This document shows positions 33,940-45,530 of a DNA stretch of 64,000 bases, in pieces. A program made the translations under genes and the position numbers. Numbering within the stretch: the stretch's first letter is position 1; every line of letters starts with the position of its first letter. The DNA is taken from the NCBI GenBank assembly GCA_009746045.1, contig RPFO01000016.1:869395-933394 (forward strand), read 5' to 3'. The stretch is from Mesostigma viride. Taxonomy: Eukaryota > Streptophyta > Mesostigmatophyceae > Mesostigmatales > Mesostigmataceae. The notes below the pieces were generated by a model. That model worked only from the letters and a program-made list of their open reading frames with translations. It ran no database searches and was not told where the DNA came from.

Positions 33940-35659
33940 CACGTCGTACGTCAAAACTCAGTCCTAAAAATAGGACTGAGTATGCCAACTTTGAGATCAT
34001 GTAGCGGTAAGGGTAGGGGGGTACCCCATATGTTTGATATGCATCAGAGCACTCAATATCATGCTAATGCTTGGGCATATGCCTAAAAAATCATTTGTTG
34101 ACCAAATCATGTAAAATTTTACAAGGGTGTCAACCCATGCTCGCGATTTGGCAATTTTCTGTGGAAGGACGAGTTGGGAAAATTCAATAAAATCCATATG
34201 CATGTTGAAAAAATATAGGCGTGTAAACAATATAGTTCTTGAAACATGGCAAAAAACTGGGCTCAATTTGGCCACAGCCTCTACCTGAAACTCACCAAAA
34301 ACCACCAGCCCTAAGAATGGGTTTCGAGGTTGCTAGCAATGTGCAAGCATGTAAGTGCGGTCATACTACACACCACCGTGGCAACCAACCATGCCAATCA
34401 ACTCATTTCCCTTCTAGCATAACAGGAAAACATACTTGCATCATCATATTGCAGTTATATTATACCTTAGTATATGTGTGAGAGCCTATGCACGCACGTA
34501 GGGAATGGGCATTGATACCTACCTACAAAGGGTTTTATTATGAGCCTTAACCACCAATATAATGGGTAGGTTAAGCATATTTCAATTGTTTTTAACAAGA
34601 ATAGAGATGGCCAACACTGTTTTGCCTTGCCATGGCATGGCCAACATACTTGCTGGCACATGATGACAGTGGTTTATCACCAAGATTCTTCACTCACCCG
34701 TATAAGCTTGAAAGCACGCTGGATGCAGCCCATGGCCATACAATCACGCAGTATGAACGTAGCAAAAGAATAACTAACATCTATGAAGGTATTTAAACCC
34801 ATACAGCGCCTAAAAAACTGCAAAAGTACACTAGGGTAAGGCAAATGCCTGGTAACATCATAAAAAATGGGGGGTTTAGAGAGGGGCAGGCAACGGTCAA
34901 GAAAGCGCATCAAGATTCGAAACTGACAGCGCCTTGCAAGCTCAAACTCATGTAAGAACATAACAAAACGATGAGGTGACGATATTTCAGCTTTACCGTG
35001 CACGGATGGCGTTATCTTGGCCCAGGCGGTGCCCGCAAAAGTGACACTTGCGGCACACAAACCATGACATGACAGAGTGGTCGAAATAATCGAATCTTTA
35101 CTGCCACTGACTTAATTCTACACACATGCATGATAATAAGTAGAAAGAAGCATATAAACCCTTCGAACTGCACCGTAAAGTAAATTTAGTCATCAATTCC
35201 GTCAACCTGCCTGGTCGCAGTTTTTTCCAGCAAGAGCAGTGCCGACACCTGGTAAATCGCATCCCCGGGAGCTAAAAATTGGTTTGTGTCATCTTTAGGA
35301 CATATAAAATCTATTTCCTGGGTTTTACCAGCTAAATCGTCCGCAAACGTAAACTGCATGCATGGGCGCAAGCCGCCATGGCTAGGTCGTGCATTTCCGG
35401 AACTCACGTTTCACGTGAAAAAGTACCCTTACCACCTGTACTTTGACCGTACATTTAGCCGCCCAAACAAAATCCAAAAAAATCGCAAAAATATGTCTAA
35501 GAAAGGTCATTTCACGTAGTATTTGAATAAATTTTGAGGGAATTTTTTTGACAAACATTCCGACTTGGGCGAATTTTCTACGAAACCCAAAAACTCAGTC
35601 CTAAGAATAGGACTGAGTTGAACTCAGTCCTAAGAATAGGTGCAGTGACGAACGACGTG
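33940..35659 (-). mobile_element. TTAA-flanked element, copy 3 (1,720 bp)
   Basis: Reverse-oriented near-identical twin of copy 1, TTAA at 33936-33939 and 35660-35663. Same length; only scattered substitutions seen (for example ACG/ACT in the first ORF). Recent transposition or conversion. Confidence 0.88.
33997..34961 (-). CDS. Unrecognised spliced ORF of the TTAA element (copy 3)
   Basis: Exons 34961-34698 and 34284-33997, identical organisation to 22337-23301 with GTGAGT donor and TTTCAG acceptor. The protein differs from copy 1 in very few residues in the parts compared (SNDF versus STYD region near the end). Intact frame in two copies argues the element moved recently or is still maintained. 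Confidence 0.45.
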
Positions 35660-35725
35660 TTAAGCACCTGTGACTAGATGTTTATGAGATAGGAGGCCCT
35701 GGCTTCAGGGATGTAAAAACCCATC

Positions 35726-37408
35726 CAGTGAACGCCAATACGCCGTATAATATGGTAAATACGCCGTATTATACAATACGGCGAGGTTTGGCGTACTAAC
35801 GTACTAGAAATACGCCGTATTGCGTTCTCAACGCCAATACGGCGCATAATACGTATTTTTCGCGTATTATACGGCGCCCGGCTCCGGAATTTGGCGCCAG
35901 AGCTAGTTTTGGCGTTGCTGACCTAGGCAGGTACGCAGCCTGAACCGTACTTGGGGAGTACGGGCCTACGGTTGGTCCCGCTTGTCATCTCTGCCAGTTG
36001 ACGGCGTGGGTAAACGATGGCAAAACGAGACCGACTTGCATAAATATGATAGTTGACCTCCGCGGCCATGGAGGTGCAGAAATCTGACTGGTATGGGAGC
36101 ATGGCTTGACATTTTGAACTGCAATTTTGCAGGCATGATCCATAGGTCCTAAACAGCGTATATCATTGGCAGGCAACGCCTGGGTGTGCGCAGATATGTC
36201 TCGACCCTATGCTCGGTGCAGCAACCTCGTTTGATCAGCGACCAGGTCGGTCGCCGTGCATGTGCTAACTGTTACTAGGCGGGAAATAAGTCGATACGTT
36301 TGTACGCGGATAGATGTGTAAAATATATTGCTGACATGTTTTATTGGCGACGACGGCCAGGAAAGCGGCTCGCAGCTACATCGATGAGGTGGGCATCCGG
36401 CTAGCTCCAGCAAGGAAGGTAATTAATCTGCGGTTTTGATCTGGTATGTGCTATCCTGTTCACGTTTTATTGCATACTGTATCAAGGTTTTGGGTCGAAT
36501 CGTATACCTATCAATAAGTTCATGGTTGTAATAAGGAATTAGTTCAATTAGCAATCTATATACCATGCAGTGGATGAGTATCACACTTCATGACCTTTAT
36601 GTAAACAACAAACTGTCGACACCCCCTAGGGCTCCCCCAGAATAGATTCTAGCCAGCTGTCTAGAAGAGGGCAATCGACATAGCTTTTTCATTATAGCAT
36701 GACTTGCCATGTATTTCTCGAGCATAGTATACTGATCTAGCCCCAACGGCTTAGAGTAGCCCCAACGGTTTAGAGTGGCATGAACGCAATCACATTAGCC
36801 CAGCCATGGCTCAGCGTGGCCATTTGCTTATGCCTTAGCAGACGCCCGTTGAGCCCACTTCACCTTTCTTGTACAGCATCAGCTATGCTTCAGCCTACCT
36901 CTGGTATCGTTAATAATGGTTGTCCCACAGTGATGCGCCCCGGCCCCGTGATGCGGATAGAGCGCTCGATGTGGCCTGCCCACCGACTGGTGGGCGGTGG
37001 CAGTGAGAGAAGCTAGGGCGCCCTCCCTCCCTCTCATTGTGTACAGGGGTTGAAGGTTCCTCTACTTTGTATTGGCACCCACGTGACGCAGTCACGTGAT
37101 AATTAACTAATTAATTAATTAATTACACTTCATACAATTGATGAGACAACCAAGTGAGTGTCAAACGGCTACCGGCGACCTCTACGTGCATTGTATTGTT
37201 TTTCATCAAGATTGAGACATTAGCTAGAGTTTTTGAGAGGCACGCCCATGGGATAAACACCTTAGAATATTTTATCCTAATTGAAAATCCACTTTTCCGG
37301 TCAAAAAACCACTTTTTTTTTTTTGGCGTATAATACGCGTATAATACGGCAATACGCAATACGCCGAGGTTTTGCCGTATTGCCGTATTGCCGTACTGGC
37401 TCACACTG
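35726..37408. mobile_element. hAT-type element 2 (1,683 bp), non-autonomous
   Basis: Ends CAGTGAACGCCAATACG and CAGTGTGAGCCAGTACGG (inverted), with a perfect 8-bp duplication AACCCATC (35718-35725, 37409-37416). Subterminal ATACGCCGTATAA repeats link it to hAT element 1. A TTAATTAATTAATTA run lies at 37100-37125. No transposase found. Confidence 0.9.
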
Positions 37409-38228
37409 AACCCATCTGCTTTTCCCAAGAGATGGTGGATTTCTGTTCAGTGTCACTCCTCCTTAAAGAGTAGTTGATTTTGGGGAACTGGTGGTTCCAG
37501 TCTTGAGGGGGAGATATGTAACAAGCAAAAATGACTTTGTTGTTACATCCTTTGTTTTGTGAATGTTTGACTTTTATTCGAGGACTTTTGGATCAGTATT
37601 GGGAAAGTTATGAGGTTTCCAAGAAGGCGGTACTTGAAACTTGTACTTTGTCAACCGACTGTTAGAAGCCCTTATTGGTCGTGGCCTGATCCACGTGGGG
37701 TTATAGTTTGTTGGTCGGTACTACCAAGTCTTGAATGTTCCTTTGGGACTTTGGTGCTTACTACAGATTCAGGATCTCATGTACAGATTCTGCCAGGCTG
37801 TTGGTGGTGTTGTTCTGTTTTGTGTGACGAGGATGGATACGAGGATCTTGTTTAGAATTCCATGATTTTGATTGGTTCTCTTCAGGCTAAGGTTGAGGCA
37901 TGCTCGACAAGCACGTCGATATCAAGGACGTGGGGTCGCCATTGTTGCTACCTTGGTTTTGATTCATCATGGTATAATAAAGCTTGTCTTTGTTGTCCAT
38001 TCATAAGAGCCCCTTGGCTATAGACGTCCTTCAGTTCCACAGAGGTCGTCTATACACGAGCTTGTCTTTGTGTCTACAAGGGGTTGTGATTCCCTAAATC
38101 ACGTGCTGTGGAATTTCCATCTCAACGTTGCTCGGATACTTGAAGATCTGTAACTCAAGAAAGCAACCCAGGTAAAAGATCTTTCGTATTTGGACTATGG
38201 ATGATGCAGATGATCATTTTTAGTCGTT

Positions 38229-38230
38229 AC

Positions 38231-38297
<67 letters not shown>

Positions 38298-38462
38298 TAC
38301 AAGTAAGTAAGTAAGTAAGTAAAGTACTTAGTAAAGTAAGTAAAGTAAGTACTTGCGTGTCATGCGCAAAGGCATGCCACGGAGTACTATGCTAATCTCA
38401 TTGAAAAAATAATTACACAAAAGTTTAAACAAATATCGTCTGCATCATTACCCAACAATTAA
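38229..38462 (-). mobile_element. LINE family A 3' end with long AAGT microsatellite tail
   Basis: About 100 bp of (TAAG)n precedes the conserved tail block and AAACAAATATCGTCTGCATC. The piggyBac-type copy B sits at its TTAA; the LINE resumes at 41327 for about 8 bp (GCACTAGA), so it is 5' truncated. Confidence 0.85.
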
Positions 38463-41322
38463 CCCCTCAACCGTCTTTGACTCGTGACTAAAATGAGTCA
38501 CGAGTTGCACAGTATGCCACAGGTGCCCCCATTCAGCCTAATTTTTTTTTCTAGACCATACTAGGAACCAAGCTCATAACCATATTAGGGCCCACCTGGG
38601 GGTATAGTGGGTGGTCCCAGTGCTAGCCCCCCCTGCTCTATAAATAGCCCCCCCCTCAGGGGGGTACGGTGAGTGTGCGCGGTGACACCCTTATAATGGA
38701 TGATAGACCCCTTTCCTCAATGAGTTGACCCTGGGGTTGGTTTTGTAGATAGATTTTTTAGTTAGGATGGGATACAAACACTAAAATTTGTAACTCCCCC
38801 AGGGACCCATCAGCTGGTGCTAAAAATAACTGGTGACTATTTCGAGTCGCGAGTTTTTGGGGGGCTAAAATAGGCATCCTAGTGCAGTTTTGAACATGGA
38901 AACGATAGGCAAGCATGGAGTATGGGCAAACATGCATGCTAACACTTATTCCAACCTGTGTGCCACCAATACCTGCCATAACCACTACAGGTCCCTGCCG
39001 GATATGATTGGAGACGACTACGCGCGGGCCGCGAGTACGGGGTTCACAACCTTATCATGCATGATGGAGCACGTATACCTTGGATTTCACCCTAGTATTT
39101 CAGGGGGGACTGCAACTGTACCCAAGCACTACATCCAAACACTTACATGTCTTGTTTCACCCAGGGACCCACAAGATAATGCTAAAAATAGCTGGTGACT
39201 ATTTTGAGTCACCAGTTTGGGGGGGGCTAGAATAAACATCCTAGTGCAGTTTTGAACATGGAAATGATAGGTAAGCATGAAACATGCATGATTATGTTTA
39301 TTCCAGCCTATGTGGCACAAATATATGCCACAATAAGCGTAAATGCTTGCAGACCCGCTGATACTGTGGTACTTATTTTTACATGCATGATGGACCTTGC
39401 ACACAAAGTCAAAACATCCCAGCACTCCTAGATAAATTAGTGACCAAGGGACCATGCATGCAGTAACACTGAAAATTGCCAACTAGAAATAGGTGGCACT
39501 GTGACCATCACGGAGCAGATTTTCAAACTGCACAAGTTATGCATAAACATGAAAGCTAATAAGACATGACCATGAAACAATAACCCATGCAGGCTAACAA
39601 CATGAAACCAAATAACACATGCACAGGTGGGTCCATGAAACAATAACACACACTTCAAACCATGCCGGCCCATGGTGATACACGGCGCGCATGAGCGCGG
39701 GCAGGAAAGGCCAAACGCCATGCCACGTAGGCAACAAATGCTAGCATTCTTAGTCAGCCTCCGTAGGACTATATCCCAGGCGGACATGCTCCGCCCTGAG
39801 ATGGCGGCGCCGCGCCACCCCCTTGAGCTTCCGGGTGGTGGCTGCTGCCCCCTCGTGGTAGTGGCGCCCTTGAAATTCTTGGCGCATTCGCCACGCTGGG
39901 AGAGGCGCTGCCATACCCGCTGCTTCGTCACGTTGAAGTCCAGCCCCTCCACCTGCCCGGAGTGGAAGAGGCCGAAGCAGTTCCGCTCGCTGTTGCTGCA
40001 GAACGCCATGTCACAGTGCTCGCACATGACCGAGGTCTTGTGCTTCCTGCCTTGCGCGCAGCACAGTTGGCACAGCACCTGCTCCACCCAGAAATTTGCC
40101 CATCTCATGCATTGTTAAGGGGTGCCACTCACGCTCACCTGGCTTGCCCGCCCCCTTGAGCTCAGCATAGTCGTTGGTCTCCTTGACAATCTTGGCCACG
40201 ACATCACGTTGGGACCAGAAAAGGGAGAACAGCCCGAGGGGCCCAAACTTGAGCTGGGCAGGGGAAAGGTTTTGATAGCAGGCGGTACCCGTCATCGGCG
40301 ACAGCACCGGAGTATCGGGAAAAGGAAACACACCTGGCTTGCCGAAACCAGATTTCCAGACAGTCTCGGCTGGCTCCTCAGTGGCAGGAGTGTCGTTAGG
40401 AAAAACGAATCATCGAGCTCAGCCTCACCGCTCGGCACCGGACCCTCCGCACCCTTCTGGTAAACAAAGTCGTCATCGGAAGCGTCCGAGACAACGCTCT
40501 CGCTGGCCGCCGCCTTGGTCTGACGGCGCCTTTTCGGGGCGTGGCTGATGGCTGGGTTCTTCTTCGGGTTGCCGACAGCGCGCTTCCCCGGCTCGCGTCG
40601 CTTGACCGGTGTGGGCAGCTCGATATCCTCGGATTTGTCGTCGTCGTCCTCGCCGGCGTCAGAATCGCTATCCTGGCCCTGCTCGCTATCATCGTCACTG
40701 CTACCTGCCGTTGGGACCTTCCTGGCTGCGCATTCTTTCACTAGAGCTTCGTACTCATCTGAGCTGCACGAATATATGAAAATCTGCTCACGGGTGAATG
40801 GGTACGTGAGCTTGTCGTCCGGGAAATAGCACCGTGCACCATCTCCGGACCTGTTCACTGTCACTACCTTGCCCGGCAAACGTACCTCGCTGTGTTTTTC
40901 CCCATACTGCTCTATCGCCCAGTCTCGTCCGAATTTTTCCACAGGCACTGCCATGAAAATGCCCTTCTTTACCTTGAAAGTCCGTATATCTGCCTGCATT
41001 TCGTCCGCCATGTCTACGTCCGCGCTCCCCCCTTTTTTCGCATCCTTCGTTTTCGTACGTTTTTGTCAATTTTTTTTACCGCCCAAACCTGCATGCACCA
41101 GGGTACCCTGTTGACTTTGACCAGGGTTTCCACCCTGATACGGTGGTCAAATACGGTCAGACAAGTGTCCTACGGATAGAGTGAATCTAGATCTTTTCGG
41201 TGGTCTAGTTGGTTCCCGCCAAAACCTTCCCGCCAAATCCCTACAGGGCGCACAAACTCATGCCGAATGTGAGGCATGAGAAAAACTCGCAGTCGAAAAT
41301 CGGCACGAGGACGGTTTAGGGG
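38463..41322. mobile_element. piggyBac-type element, copy B (2,860 bp)
   Basis: Ends CCCCTCAACCGTC and CCCCTAAACCGTC (inverted), TTAA at 38459-38462 and 41323-41326. Left part has two 360-bp direct repeats (38820, 39185), each starting with the palindrome CTGGTGACTATTTTGAGTCA. Right half encodes the broken transposase. TATAAATAG at 38639-38647 points inward from the left. Confidence 0.9.
39437..41011 (-). pseudogene. piggyBac transposase lacking its catalytic core
   Basis: ATG at 41011 (MADEMQADIRTFKVKKG), then an acidic stretch and a basic cluster (KRREPGKRAVGN, APKRRRQ), the usual N-terminus. A frameshift near 40400 moves to the frame holding LKFGPLGLFSLFWSQRDVV and EWHPLTMHEMGKFLG, the start of the DDE_Tnp_1_7 domain. 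At about 40110 the sequence jumps, in a third frame, to CQLCCAQGRKHKTSVMCEHC and FCSNSERNCFGLFHS, the C-terminal cysteine-rich zinc domain. The roughly 300 residues with the catalytic aspartates are missing. Not functional as a transposase, though DNA-binding ends might survive. Confidence 0.8.
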
Positions 41323-41469
41323 TTAAGCACTAGAATGTACTGTAACGCAAGTTACAGTACTCCTTTGTCTCACTTAATACTCTGCCTCGATCAGTGACAT
41401 GCCTCGATCAGGCCACGCAATTATTGAGGCCACACAATGTGCACGCATGCGGTTAGGAAGTTATTGTTG

Positions 41470-44400
41470 TTACTCGTTATATTGTGCAACCTTGATCGGC
41501 TTCAGCACTGGCATGCCGTACTCATCCTGGCCTACGGTGCCCAGGCAAGGGAACGGGAGGTGTGTCCCATACAGCATGACGTCATCGCCACCCCCGGCCC
41601 CTTTCCCTGCGAGCTGCCGCTGCGCCAGGTGGCGCAATATGTGCCGCCGGGCCTTCTCGGCGAGCCCCGCGTGGTGGTCAAACGTGTTCCGCCACTCGGG
41701 GTGCGCGATGATGGACGGGTGGAGGAACGCGTCGCCCACGCAGACCAGGGACCGCCCCTGGGAGGAGATCTCCACGAGCAGGGACCCGTCAGTGTGGCCC
41801 GGCTCGACCTTTGCGGTGATACCTGGGAGGATGGGCTCGAAGCGGGTCGTCGAGTCGCTGGTGAGGAGCACGCAGCGTTCGCGACCGAGCTTTGTAAGGA
41901 TGCCCTTGATGTATTCGGCGATGTGCTCGCGACCACCCTCGTACGCATTGCCCTGCGCACATGTGGGCCATACACCAAAAGAAGAATAAATGTTGACAGA
42001 TCAGTAAGGCGTGACTAAACAAATGAATGGATAGTTCCGTGAATAAACGAATCGAATGAATGAATATATGTATATATATGAATCAGAAGCTGGCTTTCTA
42101 TTTGTTGCCTGCCTCAACAAAATTAAGTGAGACAATTATATTATATATAGATTAGTAATAAGTGTACTACAATAAACAAACAAGGAAACAAGATCAACCG
42201 TGTCCTCTGTATTAGACTTTAGTCCTGTACACTTGTACACGAGGGTCAAAATGTGACCCTGGTCCAAAAGTACACTTGATAAAAAATTTAAATAATGCTA
42301 CTCTACTCACCCGGGGTGTTGGCCACCTGAGGCGCGGGCGTCCCGTGTGAAACCACAGGTGGGCTTGCCACGTTGACTATGAAGTGGAGCACGGGGACAG
42401 GCGTACACTGGGGTGTGGAGAACAATCCAACGGTGCTAAAAGTTCATCTAACGGATGCCGATATCGCGCCATGTTTGTCTGGTGCAGCGCTAAACATATG
42501 TACGGCACTACAAGATATCGAACTCCGTACATGTTGTGGAATCTCCATCACATGTCAGTAACATCAGGGGCCTCAGAAGCTCAAGAACCGTTCGCTTCCG
42601 ACTTGTCCGACTCTCGTGGCGTCCCTGAACCCTGCTTTTTAACCCTGTTCTCGTCTTGAAAGTTGTAAAAACAAACCTTTGGAACTTGGTAAGCAAGTAA
42701 AACTAAGTGAACTTGCAAGCACAGGCATGGTCAATGGGTAACATCTGACCAGTTTGAATACCGTAGTGGTCAAAATCACTTTGCGACAAACCTCTTTGCG
42801 AATCGACCTCGCAAACTACTTTTCATGGGCTTCATTTTGGGTCGCAAAGTTCAAAACTTACCGCGTCGCGCCTGCGCCGTGCCGCACGCAGACAGGTAGA
42901 ACGAACGCGTGGCGCCAAAACTTTCGCGCCTTTTGTCACTTGTCATGCGAAAGCCAAAGGCTTGTGCAGCCATGCACGTTGTCTTGGCACGATGGCAGAA
43001 GAGCGGGGAGGCCGGCAGGCCAGCAGGCAGTCAAGCCTGCTGGCCTATAAATTTACAACATCGAGTACCTGCCACTGACCATAAACAAGTCGATGGGCTC
43101 GCAAACCTAAAACTTTGCCTTCATTTTGGGTCGCAAACTATAAATTTCACCCTGTTTTTGGGTCGCAAAGTAGGTTTGTCGCAAAGTGATTTTGACCACT
43201 ACGGTAGGTAACATTCGACCAGTTTGACTGCTATTGTCGATGAGACAAGTGTCACCGAAATCACGGAGGCACGTACAGACAACAATTAATGTGGAATCTA
43301 CGGGGAAAAAAAATCATGGGAACTGTTGACAAGGGGTTATGCTACCTTATTTCAGTACTTGCCTTTTGGATATGCTGCTCAGCCTGCTAGATCAATCCAT
43401 GACTTACCAAGTACACTAGTCCACATGCACAGTGGTGGCATGCCATTCGCCCCATCCCTTTGGATGGGAAAATTCTAAACCCATCCCCCGTCCCTGATGA
43501 TGTGGTGGATGTGAGGATGTCTCCATCCATCCATGTCTTCTGACCGGACTATAGCACCAAGTTATTGCTAGTTGTTTGCGGAAAACCCGGAGCAATTCTG
43601 CATTGGGGGATGGGGGGTGGGGGTGGGGGGGAAGGCATTACACACTCCCTCTGCGTTGGTCGCCAACAGCCACTCGGTTAATAGATACTAGATAACTAGA
43701 TTCCAGAAACTTTACAAGTACCTTTTATGACTATAAGATTCCAGCAACTTTCCCTCGGCCCCCACGTGACAAAAGCAGCTCGATCCTAAACCCTCACACC
43801 TCACCTGGAAGAAGCATCTCCACCCAACACCTTAAATCCTCGCCCCTCACCTGGCAGAAGCAGCACAGATCCGGCTTGTCGGCCGTCCAAAGCTCCCATT
43901 CTGCGGCGCCCAGGTACACCTTGGCATTGGGGAAGTAAGCTTTCTCGCCCGCCTCGTCTAGGAGGCCGCCGATGTGGTCCGGGTGTGCATGCGTAAGGAA
44001 GATGGCATTAACGTCGGCGGGGACGACGCCGCAGGCCAGCAGCTTGGAGTGGAGGGAGGAGTGAGAGTGGATCATTTGGGCGAAGCCAGGCCCACAGCCA
44101 GTGTCGATGAGGACCTGCAGGATGAGGGCACCGTGGAGATGCCATTGTTGGATCGATTACCTTGTTGGATCGATTATTGTTAATTTTAATCCTAATGGGA
44201 GTTAAGGAGACCAATCCTGAAGGTAGCGATGTGACAATGTCCATGATAAAGCCACTCAAGGTGGTAAAGGCTGATGACCTCAAGTTAACACTCAAGATGC
44301 TACAGGCTGATGACCTCAAGGTGGTAAAGGCTGATGACCTCAAGGTGGTAAAGGCTGATGACCTCAAGTTTACATGCAAGATGCTACAGGCTGATGACCT

Positions 44401-45176
44401 CAAGGTGGTAAAGGCTGGTGACCTCAAGGTGGTAAAGGCTGATGACCTCAAGTTTACACGCAAGATGCTACAGGCTGATGACCTCAAGGTGGTAAAGGCT
44501 GATGCCCTCAAGGTGGTTAAGGCGGATGATACTCAATCTGATACTCAAGGTAGAGGCAAACATAGCAATCTGCATCGTGGGCGATGGACAGGTGCGGGAG
44601 GGTGGTGAGCGAAGCCCGGGCCAGGACTCTCACAAGCCAAGACAGTATTGCATCTTTTCTTATTGGAACTTTTCTTTGCAACTTTTGTTATGGCACCCTG
44701 TAACCCCCTCCATTGCAACCTGTGAGTAACCAACCAACCAGCACCCCACATGCCTGCCATCCCTCCCCCCCCGACACACTCACGCTGTGCTCCCGCGTCT
44801 TCACGTGCAGGAGGGAGTACGGTATCACCAGCGCCGCGCCTCCGTCGAGCCCCATGTGCTTTCCCCCGTCACACCCCAGCACCTCCTTCCCGAGTCGGTG
44901 GTCCCCCTCCCCCATCAGCTCCGGGAATATGTCCTTTGTGTTGTACTGCGCGTGTAGGTCGATGAGCAGCGTGCACGTGTACTCCCCGAGGGCGAACCGG
45001 TGCACCTGGGTCCCTGCGAGCGCCTGCAGCGCCGCGGGTAGCGACGTGTGGGGGACAGATGCTAGGAACGGCCACCTAGCGGCCAGGGCTTCCAAGTCCA
45101 GGTCGTAGCCAGGGCCCAGGGCGAGCGCGGCCCCTGCAAAGGACCGGTGCCGTTCGAGCTGACCCGCGCGGGCCAT
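41470..45176 (-). CDS. Metallo-beta-lactamase-fold hydrolase, 3 exons, about 379 aa
   Basis: Exons 45176-44784, 44114-43851 and 41952-41470 (TAA), all phase 0, with GTGAG donors and CAG acceptors. The joins rebuild LHVKTREHS|VLIDTGCGPG and DLCCFCQ|GNAYEGG. Zinc ligands are all present: THAHPDH (residues 172-178), PGHTDGS (His 272), VGDAFLHP (Asp 293) and YGTHLPFP (His 350), so the protein should be catalytically competent. The broader family hydrolyses lactones, phosphoesters or thioesters; the substrate cannot be told. The frame stays open upstream to 45608 (MRTCCLNLLHGLIL), which could add a 144-residue leader; I prefer the ATG at 45176 because upstream sequence is repeat-like. Intron 2 carries a MITE, intron 1 a minisatellite. 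Confidence 0.85.
42761..43204. mobile_element. TA-flanked MITE, copy 3 (444 bp)
   Basis: CCGTAGTGGTCAAAATCACT ends, TA at 42759-42760 and 43205-43206. Inserted in intron 2 of the hydrolase gene, between two copies of GGTAACAT(C/T)(T/C)GACCAGTTTGA. Very similar to copy 2 with small indels. Confidence 0.92.
43799..43860 (-). other. Tandem duplication of the exon 2 splice donor
   Basis: On the minus strand CTTCTGCCAG-GTGAGGGGCGAGG is followed 46 bp later by CTTCTTCCAG-GTGAGGTGTGAGG. Both are plausible donors; use of the second would shift the frame, so the first is preferred. Confidence 0.6.
44245..44535. repeat. 24-bp minisatellite in intron 1 of the hydrolase gene
   Basis: Units of CTGATGACCTCAAGGTGGTA(AAGG) with inserted CAAGATGCTACAGG variants, about 12 copies, arranged as a longer repeat of three units. 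Divisible by three, hence long artefactual ORFs on both strands. Confidence 0.88.
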
Positions 45177-45297
45177 GGACGGTGACGAGGGGCGGCTGTC
45201 AGGGTTGCTGTTGTTGTTGTTCTTGTTAGTGGCGGTGGCTCGGGGCTGGGGGGAAGCCCGCGGGGACAGGGTGCTGGGACTAGTATCTGAGCAGAGA

Positions 45298-45530
45298 TTG
45301 CAGAAGGCTTCGCTTGGGTCCTGGAGGTGTGGGTGGGATGGGGTAGGGGGTGGGGGCGGGGGTGAGCAAAGACCACGTAAAGACGTGGCATGGGATTGCG
45401 GGTGACTGTTGCAGAAGGCCATGCTAGGGTGGTCGGGGGGGGGGGGGGGGGGGATGGACCCATGCCCATGAGCAAGTGGGATGGAATACCGGGGATTGGA
45501 GCAGAGGTTGCAGAACGCTTGGCGTGGACG
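45298..45530. repeat. Spaced repeat TTGCAGAA(G/C)GC upstream of the hydrolase ATG
   Basis: Three copies about 105 bp apart with similar flanks; the minus-strand frame reads AFCN each time (EAFCNLCSD, MAFCNSHP, QAFCNLCSN). A 23-base poly-G lies between two copies. May be 5' leader or an N-terminal extension. Confidence 0.45.

Larger units (their letters stand above)
27151..38228 (+). other. Old repeat or retroelement host of five nested transposons
   Basis: Segments outside the named elements (27151-27479, 29230-29871, 31601-33935, 35664-35725, 37409-38228) share composition and look like one degenerate sequence. 32939-33444 is open apart from one TGA and reads MDQRKCMGPCDHCETLAKAL, then later RMYALSPGPEIDMRC; it is not recognised. 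Near 37498, TTGAGGGGGAGA followed by TATGTAACAAGC looks like a polypurine tract next to an LTR start, suggesting an LTR retrotransposon. No second LTR, RT or integrase was found. Confidence 0.35.

Noticed and set aside
40011-41114. Plus-strand ORFs opposite the piggyBac pseudogene
   Set aside because: Shadows of the minus-strand coding remnant, which shows the recognisable domains.
44008-44608. Overlapping ORFs on both strands
   Set aside because: Produced by the 24-bp intronic minisatellite; they cross the proven exon boundary at 44114.
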